From NCBI GenBank assembly GCA_013360825.1, contig JABWAY010000234.1, positions 1 through 6,709 on the forward strand: a stretch of DNA of 6,709 bases, read 5' to 3'. Made by a program: the position numbers and the translations under genes. How positions within the stretch are numbered: the first letter of the stretch is position 1; each line of letters starts with the position of its first letter. Positions 1 through 5,006 of the stretch are shown here, in pieces. The notes under the pieces are model-generated. The model ran no database searches and was not told where the DNA came from. It saw only the letters and a program-made list of their open reading frames with translations. The DNA is from Candidatus Brocadiia bacterium (GTDB lineage Bacteria; Planctomycetota; MHYJ01; WSZJ01).

Positions 1-475
1 TGCGGGGCTTCCCGGTCCGCCGGGCCAGTTCGGTCCGCGTCAGCTTCTCAAGCGCGACCGCCGTCAGCAGATCGCGCTCTTCCGGCTTCAGCAGACCCAT
101 CAGTTCCCAGACCCGGGACTCGGGCGGGTCGTCGTCCGGGCATCTCCCGCGGTCTCCATCGACTTCGTGCCGGCTCACGAAGCGTTCCCGCCTGGTGCGA
201 TGCCGCGAATCGCGCAGGAATTTGAGGCCGGTGTGCCGTGCGATTCTCGCCTCGAACGATGGGGTCGTCCGCGCGGACCGGGGGCGTGCCCCCTCGCACT
301 CGATCCAGATCCACGCGTCCTGGGCGACGTCGTCGACGTCGAACGCGGGGAGATTCAGCTCGCGGCGGACCGCCGCGGAAAGCCGCCGGAACTGGTCCAT
401 TCCCGGGGCCGGCCGTATCCGGGGTCCGGGGTCCGGGGTCCGGCTTCCTCCACAACCTCGATCCGTCTCCAACAT
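1..475 (-). CDS. ECF-like sigma-70 family RNA polymerase sigma factor, 3' end cut by window edge
   Basis: It would direct RNA polymerase to a specific promoter set in the cytoplasm. 158 codons are visible, open to the left edge. Numbering from the ATG at 475, region 2 is seen at about residues 27-100: the acidic core-binding helix DVDDVAQDAWIWI (46-58), then a helix FEARIARHTGLKFLRDSRH followed by an Arg-rich stretch (about 90-98), as in region 2.3/2.4. After an acidic linker (105-118), region 4 begins with LLKPEERDLL (128-137) and the helix-turn-helix LTRTELARRTGKPR (145-158), and the rest lies off-window. The ATG at 475 has AGGGAG six bases upstream. An internal ATG at 400 (MDQFRRL) has no good ribosome site but skips a Pro/Gly-rich 25-residue leader, so it is the alternative start. 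I see no anti-sigma gene in the window. Family call is firm; subgroup and start are not. Confidence 0.82.
   Translation of the reverse strand, partial: MLETDRGCGGSRTPDPGPRIRPAPGMDQFRRLSAAVRRELNLPAFDVDDVAQDAWIWIECEGARPRSARTTPSFEARIARHTGLKFLRDSRHRTRRERFVSRHEVDGDRGRCPDDDPPESRVWELMGLLKPEERDLLTAVALEKLTRTELARRTGKPR
418..443. repeat. 7-bp tandem repeat (unit ggggtcc, about 3.7 copies)
   Basis: Three full ggggtcc units occupy 421-441, with tcc before (418-420) and gg after (442-443), without mismatch. If translation of the sigma factor begins at 475 the repeat encodes part of its Pro/Gly/Asp-rich leader. If it begins at 400, the repeat lies in the 5' untranslated leader. Because 7 is not a multiple of 3, loss or gain of one unit would shift the reading frame from the 475 start. 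Confidence 0.85.
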
Positions 476-481
476 CGCTCG

Positions 482-487
482 CTCCCT
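482..487 (-). promoter_or_regulatory. Ribosome binding site deciding the sigma factor start
   Basis: On the minus strand AGGGAG lies six bases before the ATG at 475. The downstream in-frame ATG at 400 has only a weak GGGA directly in front of it. This favours the 475 start. Confidence 0.55.
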
Positions 488-562
488 CTTCCAAGCCCTG
501 CGAACGTAACTTCCCTCCATACATAAAGCACCGCGCCGACCCGAAATGACGAAATTTTCCGG

Positions 563-577
563 AATCTTCTCAAGATT
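563..577. repeat. Perfect 6-bp inverted repeat with 3-base spacer in an AT-rich pocket
   Basis: aatctt (563-568) and aagatt (572-577) are exact reverse complements around ctc. Flanking gg and cc extend the symmetry with one extra t. It lies about 88 bases upstream of the sigma factor start. It could be an operator for a dimeric regulator or a small RNA hairpin. There is no T-run to make it a standard terminator. Confidence 0.4.
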
Positions 578-802
578 TCCGCGCCAACACGTTCCGCCTG
601 TCGGGTCTCGGGGAGAGGCATGGCGCGCTGCCGACACTCGAACCTCCCGGCAATCGGGTGGATCCTCAGCAGGCTCACACCGGACGCGCCGACTCCCGGG
701 AAGGTCTGGCGGGTTGCGCGGGACCTGCACGGAGCTTCCGGCAGGCCGCAGACGCCGGATGATCTCAGGCGATCGGGCGCGAGTCCCTCTGCGCCACGGC
801 CG

Positions 803-1471
803 CTACCGCCCCGGCTGGAACAGCGCGGGATCCAGCTTTCCCCCGATCTCGAACGCCTCATACGTCTCGACCAGCACCCACCCCGCGACGTCCATCGACC
901 GCTTCACGGGCGTCTTCGTCTTCGCGTCCAGCCAGAGCCGGACTTTCATGGCGTCGGGTTTTCCGGCATTGACGGTGTACCGGATTTCCGTCGTCTTCCC
1001 GTCCGCGTCCCCGGCCGTCACTTCGGAGATCGCGTGGGCCCCGGGGTCGGGGGCGGCGCCGCCCGACTGGAAAGTCGCCGATACCCCTGAGAGTGCGAGG
1101 ACGCCCGCCCGCGCGAAGGCGCGAGCCAGAGCAGGGGAGAGCCCCTCCGGCGTCTTCTTCGCCTTGTCCACATCCGGCTCCTTCCACATCCGCGCCCCGT
1201 CGCTGATGTACGTCGCGACCAGCGCCATCCCGTCCGCACGCTTCCAGTTGAACTCCACCCGCGCCTTCCCGCCCGCCGCGAGGACGAGCGTCGTGTCGTG
1301 GATGTCCTTCCGCGGCCCCTCGGCCGACGCCTTGCAGACGACGCGCAGCGTCTTCGCCTCGGAGAGCCGTTTTTCCAGCGCCTCGAATTCCTTCCGGGCG
1401 GCGGCGTCCTTCGGTTCTTCGGCGAGGCAGGGGAGGGAAGCGAAGAGCAGGATCGTCGCGAGGCGTCTCAT
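803..1471 (-). CDS. Secreted LolA/DUF2092-like periplasmic protein
   Basis: A 222-residue protein predicted to be exported. Residues 1-17 form a signal peptide: MRR, then a hydrophobic core LATILLFASLPCLA, with likely cleavage after A17 before EEP. The cysteine is preceded by LP, not a lipobox, so a lipoprotein is unlikely. The mature part alternates strands as in the LolA/LolB-like half-barrel: a helix about 23-40, strands 41-50, 60-76 and 83-98, and later TEIRYTVN (161-168) and AMKVRLWLDAKTKTPVKRS (174-192). It ends FEIGGKLDPALFQPGR, the style of ending seen in DUF2092/LolA-like proteins, which are thought to bind lipids or lipoproteins in the periplasm. No ligand can be named here. The ATG at 1471 has a good ribosome site; a TTG at 1489 would add six residues. 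It is divergent from the plus-strand gene at 1518. The fold call is moderate and the function unknown. Confidence 0.75.
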   Translation of the reverse strand: MRRLATILLFASLPCLAEEPKDAAARKEFEALEKRLSEAKTLRVVCKASAEGPRKDIHDTTLVLAAGGKARVEFNWKRADGMALVATYISDGARMWKEPDVDKAKKTPEGLSPALARAFARAGVLALSGVSATFQSGGAAPDPGAHAISEVTAGDADGKTTEIRYTVNAGKPDAMKVRLWLDAKTKTPVKRSMDVAGWVLVETYEAFEIGGKLDPALFQPGR

Positions 1472-1478
1472 GCGGTCT

Positions 1479-1483
1479 TCCTT
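1479..1483 (-). promoter_or_regulatory. Ribosome binding site of the LolA-like gene
   Basis: AAGGA on the minus strand lies seven bases before the ATG at 1471. It would fall inside the coding sequence if the upstream TTG at 1489 were used, so it decides for the ATG. Confidence 0.6.
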
Positions 1484-1517
1484 CTGCAAGGGAGGTTGCG
1501 GCGGTCACAATACCACC

Positions 1518-2414
1518 GTGGACCTTCTTCCCGGCTGCGAGGCCGCGTTCGACGCGCTCCTTCCGCTGAGGGCGTTCGGGCAGCCTGAGACCGGCTTCCG
1601 GTGCGCCGCGCTGGCGGCGGCGGGGTTGCCGGACGCGCGGGGGACGCTCGAACCGATCGCGCGTCCGCTGGTGGACGCGTCTGTCTTTCAGCATCCCCTG
1701 GCGCTCGTCGCGGCGGCGGCGGTCCACGGAGCCGGGTGGGAAGGCGAGACGGCGCTGGCAGCCCTGCAGGCAGTCCGGGACGGGTTGCGGGAGCGCGGCG
1801 TCCCGGCCGGCGGCGTACGCTCGGAAATTGCCGCCCTCACGCTGGCGCTCCTGGCTCCGGACCGCGCGGCCGCCCTCGACCGGATGGCGGCGATCCTCCG
1901 GGAGTGGGAACGCGTTCACCCCTGGATCACGGGGGAGGACGACCGGCCCCTCGCGGCCCTCCTCGCCGTCGGGGCGCGCGATCCGGCAGAAACCGCGGCG
2001 CGGTGCGAGGACATCTACGACGGACTCCGGCGCGAAGGGTGGTGGCGGGGAGGATGGCTCCAGCTGACCTCGCACCTCCTCGCCCTCCCGGGCGATCCCG
2101 CACGCGACGCCATCGCCCGGTTCCAGCGGCTCCACGGCGCCCTCCGCGACCGCGCCGTCGAGACGCGCTTCGACTGGCACGGCGAGGTCGCTGCCGCGGC
2201 GATGGCGGTCGCCCCTCCGGCGGAGATGGCGCGAGCGGTCGCGGAGGGGATCGGCGCACAGCGGGAACATCCCCGCCCGCCCTCGGCAGGGGAGGCCTTC
2301 TCCCTCGCCTGCCTCGCAGCCCTCCGCGGAAGGATGGGAGAGCGCGAATCCCACTGGCCGCTCCTCACCCTCCAGATCGGCGCCAGCGTGGCCGGATACC
2401 CGGGAAGGACGTGA
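1518..2414 (+). CDS. DUF4003-like cytoplasmic protein of unknown function
   Basis: Beginning at the GTG at 1518 this gives 298 residues with no signal peptide or membrane segment, and a repetitive alpha-helical, Ala/Leu-rich character. The pattern is what I remember for DUF4003, known mostly from Firmicutes: RPLAALLAVGARD (143-155), a Glu/Tyr helix CEDIYDGLRREGWWRGG (163-179), then LQLTSHLLALPGD (181-193), followed by further helices and a C-terminal PLLTLQIGAS. The molecular role of that family is not known. The start is uncertain. No Shine-Dalgarno sits at normal distance from the GTG: AAGGGAGG ends 21 bases before it. An in-frame ATG at 1470 has GAGG six bases upstream but would overlap the divergent gene and add Gly/Cys-rich residues unlike the rest. 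Codon use and the convergent end (16 bases from the next stop) support a real gene. Confidence 0.78.
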   Translation: MDLLPGCEAAFDALLPLRAFGQPETGFRCAALAAAGLPDARGTLEPIARPLVDASVFQHPLALVAAAAVHGAGWEGETALAALQAVRDGLRERGVPAGGVRSEIAALTLALLAPDRAAALDRMAAILREWERVHPWITGEDDRPLAALLAVGARDPAETAARCEDIYDGLRREGWWRGGWLQLTSHLLALPGDPARDAIARFQRLHGALRDRAVETRFDWHGEVAAAAMAVAPPAEMARAVAEGIGAQREHPRPPSAGEAFSLACLAALRGRMGERESHWPLLTLQIGASVAGYPGRT

Positions 2415-2430
2415 CCGCGGAGTTTCCGGC

Positions 2431-3096
2431 CTACTTCGTCAGCTCGACCTTCACCGCGAACGGCGCGCTGGTCAGCGTCACCATCCCGAACCCGTCCTCC
2501 CCGGCTTCCGCTCCCTCCGGCGCCGGCGACACCCCGGTCCTCAGCGTCGCCGTGATCTCGTAGTCCCCCGCTTCCTTCCAGTACGCATAGTGCGCTTCGC
2601 CGCGGAACCCGCTCTGCAGCGAGCGGAGCGGCATCTTGAACGATTCCCCGGGCGCAAGCCGCACCGCCTTCGGACTGATGAACTCCTTCCGGACGGCACG
2701 CCGCGGCACCAGGTTGACGGCCCCCTTCCCCTTCAGCGTCAGCGTCAGCACGAACGGATCCCCCTCCGTCCAGATCTCGACCGGCGTCTTCCCCGTGTTC
2801 ACGATCTCGAGCGTGTGATCCAGCGTCGGCGTACTCTCCATCTTCGGGTCCTCGTACTCCCTCGCCGCGACGATGGCATTCTCGACATCCTTGATCATCC
2901 AGGGTTCCAGTTCGAACGTCCTCTGCTCCCCCGTGATCCGGACCTCCAGCGGCGTCGAAGCGGGGTCCGCCTTCGCGCCCTCCGGCTTCCGGTCTTCGGC
3001 CGGGACCGCGAGCGTCAGGACGAGGGTCGCGAGAACCGGGAGGCAGGCGACAAGACGGGGGAGTGCGCGACGGGGAGGGCAGGCGGTTGTGTTCAT
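2431..3096 (-). CDS. Secreted beta-sandwich protein, conserved type, function unknown
   Basis: A 221-residue exported protein. The signal peptide covers about residues 1-33: basic PRRALPR, hydrophobic core VACLPVLATLVLTLA, cleavage likely after VPA33. After a Lys/Glu/Pro linker, residues 50-220 read as an Ig-like beta-sandwich: HTLEIVNTGKTPVEIW (94-109) is the usual strand-turn-strand, then FVLTLTLKGKGAVNLV (115-130), VRLAPGESFKMPLRSL (145-160), an aromatic AHYAYWKEAGDYEITATLRT (168-187), and a closing strand APFAVKVELTK. From memory, secreted planctomycete proteins share the order GxGAV, LxPG, YAYW, GxYE/T and TGVSPAPEGA; this is recall, not a search. It is probably extracytoplasmic, with no catalytic motif visible. 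It lies 47 bases after the aminotransferase but seems to have its own promoter and no Shine-Dalgarno. Confidence 0.75.
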   Translation of the reverse strand: MNTTACPPRRALPRLVACLPVLATLVLTLAVPAEDRKPEGAKADPASTPLEVRITGEQRTFELEPWMIKDVENAIVAAREYEDPKMESTPTLDHTLEIVNTGKTPVEIWTEGDPFVLTLTLKGKGAVNLVPRRAVRKEFISPKAVRLAPGESFKMPLRSLQSGFRGEAHYAYWKEAGDYEITATLRTGVSPAPEGAEAGEDGFGMVTLTSAPFAVKVELTK

Positions 3097-3103
3097 GCCG
3101 GAG

Positions 3104-3132
3104 AGATTAGCGGGGTGAAATCAGGCCGTCAA
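3104..3132 (-). promoter_or_regulatory. Sigma-70 type promoter for the secreted beta-sandwich gene
   Basis: On the minus strand TTGACG (3132-3127) matches the -35 consensus in five of six bases. After exactly 17 bases comes TAATCT (3109-3104), which keeps the key T, A and final T of a -10 box. Only seven bases separate the -10 box from the ATG at 3096, so transcription would start at or next to the start codon, giving a leaderless or nearly leaderless mRNA. This agrees with the lack of a ribosome binding site there. Confidence 0.5.
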
Positions 3133-3143
3133 CCGAACCGCCC

Positions 3144-4463
3144 CTACGCCAGCGACCGCAGCGCCTGCTCCAGCCTCGGCAGCGCCTCCGCGATCTCCGC
3201 CTCCCCCGCCGCCCCGATCGACAGCCGGAACCAGCCGCTGTCCTCCGGGACGCCGAACGCCTGGAACGGAACGATCCCGATCGACGCCGCGTCGAGAACC
3301 CATTTCCGGATGTCGGTGTTCGTGGCCAGCGTCTGCCCGCCGGCCTTTTTTCCGAACGGGTGGATCCGCACCGTGAGATAGATCGCCCCCATCGGCGCGA
3401 TGCTCTCCACCGGAAGCCCCTTCGCCTTCATCGCCTGGAACCCGCCGTGCAGGAGATCCAGCCGGCGCTGGATGCCGCTCAGGAAGACCGTGTTGTAGGC
3501 CGCGCAGGCGGCGGGGTCGTCGAGAAGCGCGACGGTCGCGACCTGCTCCGCGCGCGGCGCCCACGCCCCGACGTGGCCCAGGATCGCGCTCATCCGCTCG
3601 ATGACGTCCACCGGCCCGACCGCCCAGCCGACGCGCACCCCCGTCGCCGCGAACGCCTTCGAGATCCCGTCCACGAACACCGTGTACCGCGCCATCCCGG
3701 GAATCAACTGCGGCGGCGTCACGTGCCGCGTCCCCCCGACGCAGAGCGGCCAGTAGACCTGGTCGTACATCAGATAGAGCGGCCGCTCCCCCTTCTCCTC
3801 CCGCCGCCGGTTCTCCGCCAGGATCCCTTCGCAGATCCCCCGCAGCGACGCCTCGTCGATCGCCGTCCCGGTCGGATTCAGCGGGGAATTGAGGCAGACC
3901 ATGCGGGCGCCGGGAAAATGCGGGCGGAGGGACTCGAGCGTCGGAAGAAACCTGTCCTCCGGCCGGCAGGGGACCGGGACGCCGACCGCGCCGAGCTGGT
4001 GGATGTAGTGGTTGTTGTTCCAGGAGGGAAGCGGGTAGATGACGCGGTCGCCGGGGTCGACGAGCGTGCGGTAGGTCCCGTAGATCACCGGGCGCGCCCC
4101 GCCGCAGATCAGGAACGACTCCACGGGGTAGTTGAGCCCGAGCTCCCGGGCGTAGTAGCGCTGAACGGCCTGCCGGAGTTCCAGGACGCCGTCGGAGGGC
4201 GGGTAGTTCGTCTCGCCTCGATCGAGCGCCTTCGTGATCTCCGCCTTCAGCTTCTCCGGGATCGGGAACTGCTTCGGGTCGAAGTCGCCGACCGTCAGGT
4301 TGCAGATTTTCTTCCCCGAGCGGATCAGCGCGCGGATGTCCGCGGCGATCTTGAGGATCTCGGAACCGACCAGCCCCTGGGCCATCGTCGAGACGCGTCC
4401 GGAGGACGTCTGGCGGGCCAGCGCGGTCAGGTCAGCGGGAGCGGAGCCGGTGGTGGTCGTCAT
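3144..4463 (-). CDS. Class I/II pyridoxal-phosphate aminotransferase (fold type I)
   Basis: A 439-residue cytoplasmic enzyme that should transfer an amino group between an amino acid and a 2-oxo acid through PLP. Visible active-site residues: W148 in PLPSWNNNH, which would stack on the cofactor; N196 in NSPLNPTGT; D234 and Y237 in YDQVYWPL; the Schiff-base lysine K269 in DGISKAFAATGVRVGW, with R277 binding phosphate; and R413 in WFRLSIGA, the arginine that holds the substrate carboxylate. The substrate-side region GGARPVIYG (121-129) is the usual glycine-rich loop. The pattern is closest to aspartate/aromatic aminotransferases (group I), but the amino donor cannot be fixed from sequence alone. 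The first 26 residues (Thr/Ser/Ala-rich) are an extension before M27, where family similarity begins. No Shine-Dalgarno precedes the ATG at 4463, so a later start is possible. The RidA-like gene is 59 bases upstream on the same strand. Confidence 0.93.
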   Translation of the reverse strand: MTTTTGSAPADLTALARQTSSGRVSTMAQGLVGSEILKIAADIRALIRSGKKICNLTVGDFDPKQFPIPEKLKAEITKALDRGETNYPPSDGVLELRQAVQRYYARELGLNYPVESFLICGGARPVIYGTYRTLVDPGDRVIYPLPSWNNNHYIHQLGAVGVPVPCRPEDRFLPTLESLRPHFPGARMVCLNSPLNPTGTAIDEASLRGICEGILAENRRREEKGERPLYLMYDQVYWPLCVGGTRHVTPPQLIPGMARYTVFVDGISKAFAATGVRVGWAVGPVDVIERMSAILGHVGAWAPRAEQVATVALLDDPAACAAYNTVFLSGIQRRLDLLHGGFQAMKAKGLPVESIAPMGAIYLTVRIHPFGKKAGGQTLATNTDIRKWVLDAASIGIVPFQAFGVPEDSGWFRLSIGAAGEAEIAEALPRLEQALRSLA

Positions 4464-4522
4464 GGGGGAAACTCTGCCACAGGATCGCCGCGCGGGGAAG
4501 GAAGAGCGTCCTGCGGCGGGCC

Positions 4523-4936
4523 TCAGGGCGCGCCGTCCGGGACGATCGCCTCCGCTTCTATTTCGACCCGCATATCAGGATGAACGAGGGCCGAGACCTC
4601 GACCATCGTGCTGGCGGGACGGATCCTGCGGAAGACCGCCCCGTGCGCCCGCCCGACGGCTTCCCAGTCGCTGATGCGCGTCAGGTAGATCCGGGTCCGG
4701 ACGACGTCCTCGAGCCGGGCTCCCGCCTTGACCAGGGCCGTCCGGATGTTCGCGAGACACTGCCGCGCCTGCCGTCCGGCGTCGCCCGGGGCGACGATCC
4801 GTCCGTCCGGTCCGGTCGCCGTCGTTCCTGCGACATGGACCACGTTGCCGACGCGGACGGCGCGCGAGTAACCCACGACGGGTTCCCAGGGGGTTCCGGA
4901 AGAGACGTTCAGGCGGGTCTTTCTGGATTTCGGCAT
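4523..4936 (-). CDS. RidA (YjgF/YER057c/UK114) family protein, subgroup without the catalytic arginine
   Basis: A 137-residue protein of usual family length, expected to form a cytoplasmic homotrimer. Family landmarks: GTPWEPVVGYSRAVRVGN (14-31), VVHVAGTTA (32-40), the helix with QARQCLANIRTALVKAGA (56-73), LEDVVRTRIYLTRISDWEAV (75-94), and RPASTMVEVSALVHPDM followed by VEIEAEAIV (106-132). True RidA hydrolyses reactive enamine/imine intermediates such as 2-aminoacrylate, released by PLP enzymes, using Arg105 (E. coli numbering) in PARS. Here the aligned stretch is PAST, so that Arg is Ser109. I know this as a widespread RidA-like branch (RPAxTMVEV) whose substrate is not settled. Its place 59 bases before an aminotransferase suggests it may act on that enzyme's product, or only be co-expressed. 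GGGAGA lies nine bases before the ATG. Confidence 0.92.
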   Translation of the reverse strand: MPKSRKTRLNVSSGTPWEPVVGYSRAVRVGNVVHVAGTTATGPDGRIVAPGDAGRQARQCLANIRTALVKAGARLEDVVRTRIYLTRISDWEAVGRAHGAVFRRIRPASTMVEVSALVHPDMRVEIEAEAIVPDGAP

Positions 4937-4945
4937 GTCGTCGGA

Positions 4946-4951
4946 TCTCCC
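4946..4951 (-). promoter_or_regulatory. Ribosome binding site of the RidA-like gene
   Basis: GGGAGA on the minus strand ends nine bases before the ATG at 4936. It is the only plausible ribosome site in the 70-base gap after the preceding gene. Confidence 0.45.
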
Positions 4952-4962
4952 ATGGCCGCTCA

Positions 4963-5005
4963 GCCCGGCGGGTCTCCCCCGGGATCCTCCGCCGTGCCGC
5001 CGGGC
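4963..5005 (-). terminator. Hairpin directly after the PEGA/FGE-like gene, possible terminator or attenuator
   Basis: gcccggcgg (4963-4971) and ccgccgggc (4997-5005) are perfect 9-base reverse complements around 25 bases, starting one base after the stop codon of the upstream gene. The loop itself holds the self-complementary cccggg and ggatcc. No T-run follows on the minus strand, so this is not a classical intrinsic terminator. It may slow polymerase, protect the mRNA 3' end, or split expression between the PEGA gene and the RidA-like gene. Confidence 0.4.
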
Positions 5006-5006
5006 G

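Larger units (their letters stand above)
476..802. other. Intergenic region without a recognised gene
   Basis: This 327-base gap lies upstream of the sigma factor and downstream of the LolA-like gene. Open frames cross it on both strands, but their translations are Arg/Ser/Pro-rich, show no family motif, and continue into antisense of real genes, so I do not call them. The part nearest the sigma gene (about 505-580) is unusually AT-rich for the window. On the minus strand it holds TATGTA (525-520), a possible -10 box without a convincing -35 partner, and an inverted repeat at 563-577. The remainder (about 581-802) has scattered short GC-rich stems but no known riboswitch or RNA motif that I can recognise. 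Confidence 0.6.

Noticed and set aside
48..524. A minus-strand open frame of 158 codons starting at 524 near the sigma factor.
   Set aside because: It is in another frame than the one with the sigma region 2 and region 4 motifs. Its translation is low-complexity Arg/Pro/Gly sequence.
622..690. A tRNA-like stretch on the minus strand: 69 bases, ends pair as a 7-bp stem (ggcgcgt with gcgcgcc) and a TTCGAG sits near the right place.
   Set aside because: No 5-bp T stem closes a 7-base loop around TTCGAG, and no proper D arm or 7-base anticodon loop can be drawn. The end pairing is easily reached by chance at this GC content.
720..790. A CTGAGA element on the minus strand that recalls the TPP riboswitch core.
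   Set aside because: The second conserved TPP block and the closing stem are absent, and the next downstream gene on that strand is the sigma factor, not a thiamine gene.
546..1517. A long plus-strand open frame that joins in-frame to the DUF4003-like gene and would make a 622-residue protein.
   Set aside because: The first 324 codons are antisense to the LolA-like gene or lie in the intergenic gap. The translation is Ser/Arg/Pro-rich without motifs. Stop codons are rare here because of the GC content.
858..2354. A 498-codon minus-strand open frame opposite the DUF4003-like gene, running into the LolA-like gene.
   Set aside because: It is very Arg-rich and overlaps two better genes in other frames. 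It has no recognisable domain and is a typical GC-rich shadow.
3360..4583. A 407-codon plus-strand open frame opposite the aminotransferase.
   Set aside because: It is Arg/Asp/Pro-rich with no family signature, and it is the complement of a gene with a full set of active-site residues.
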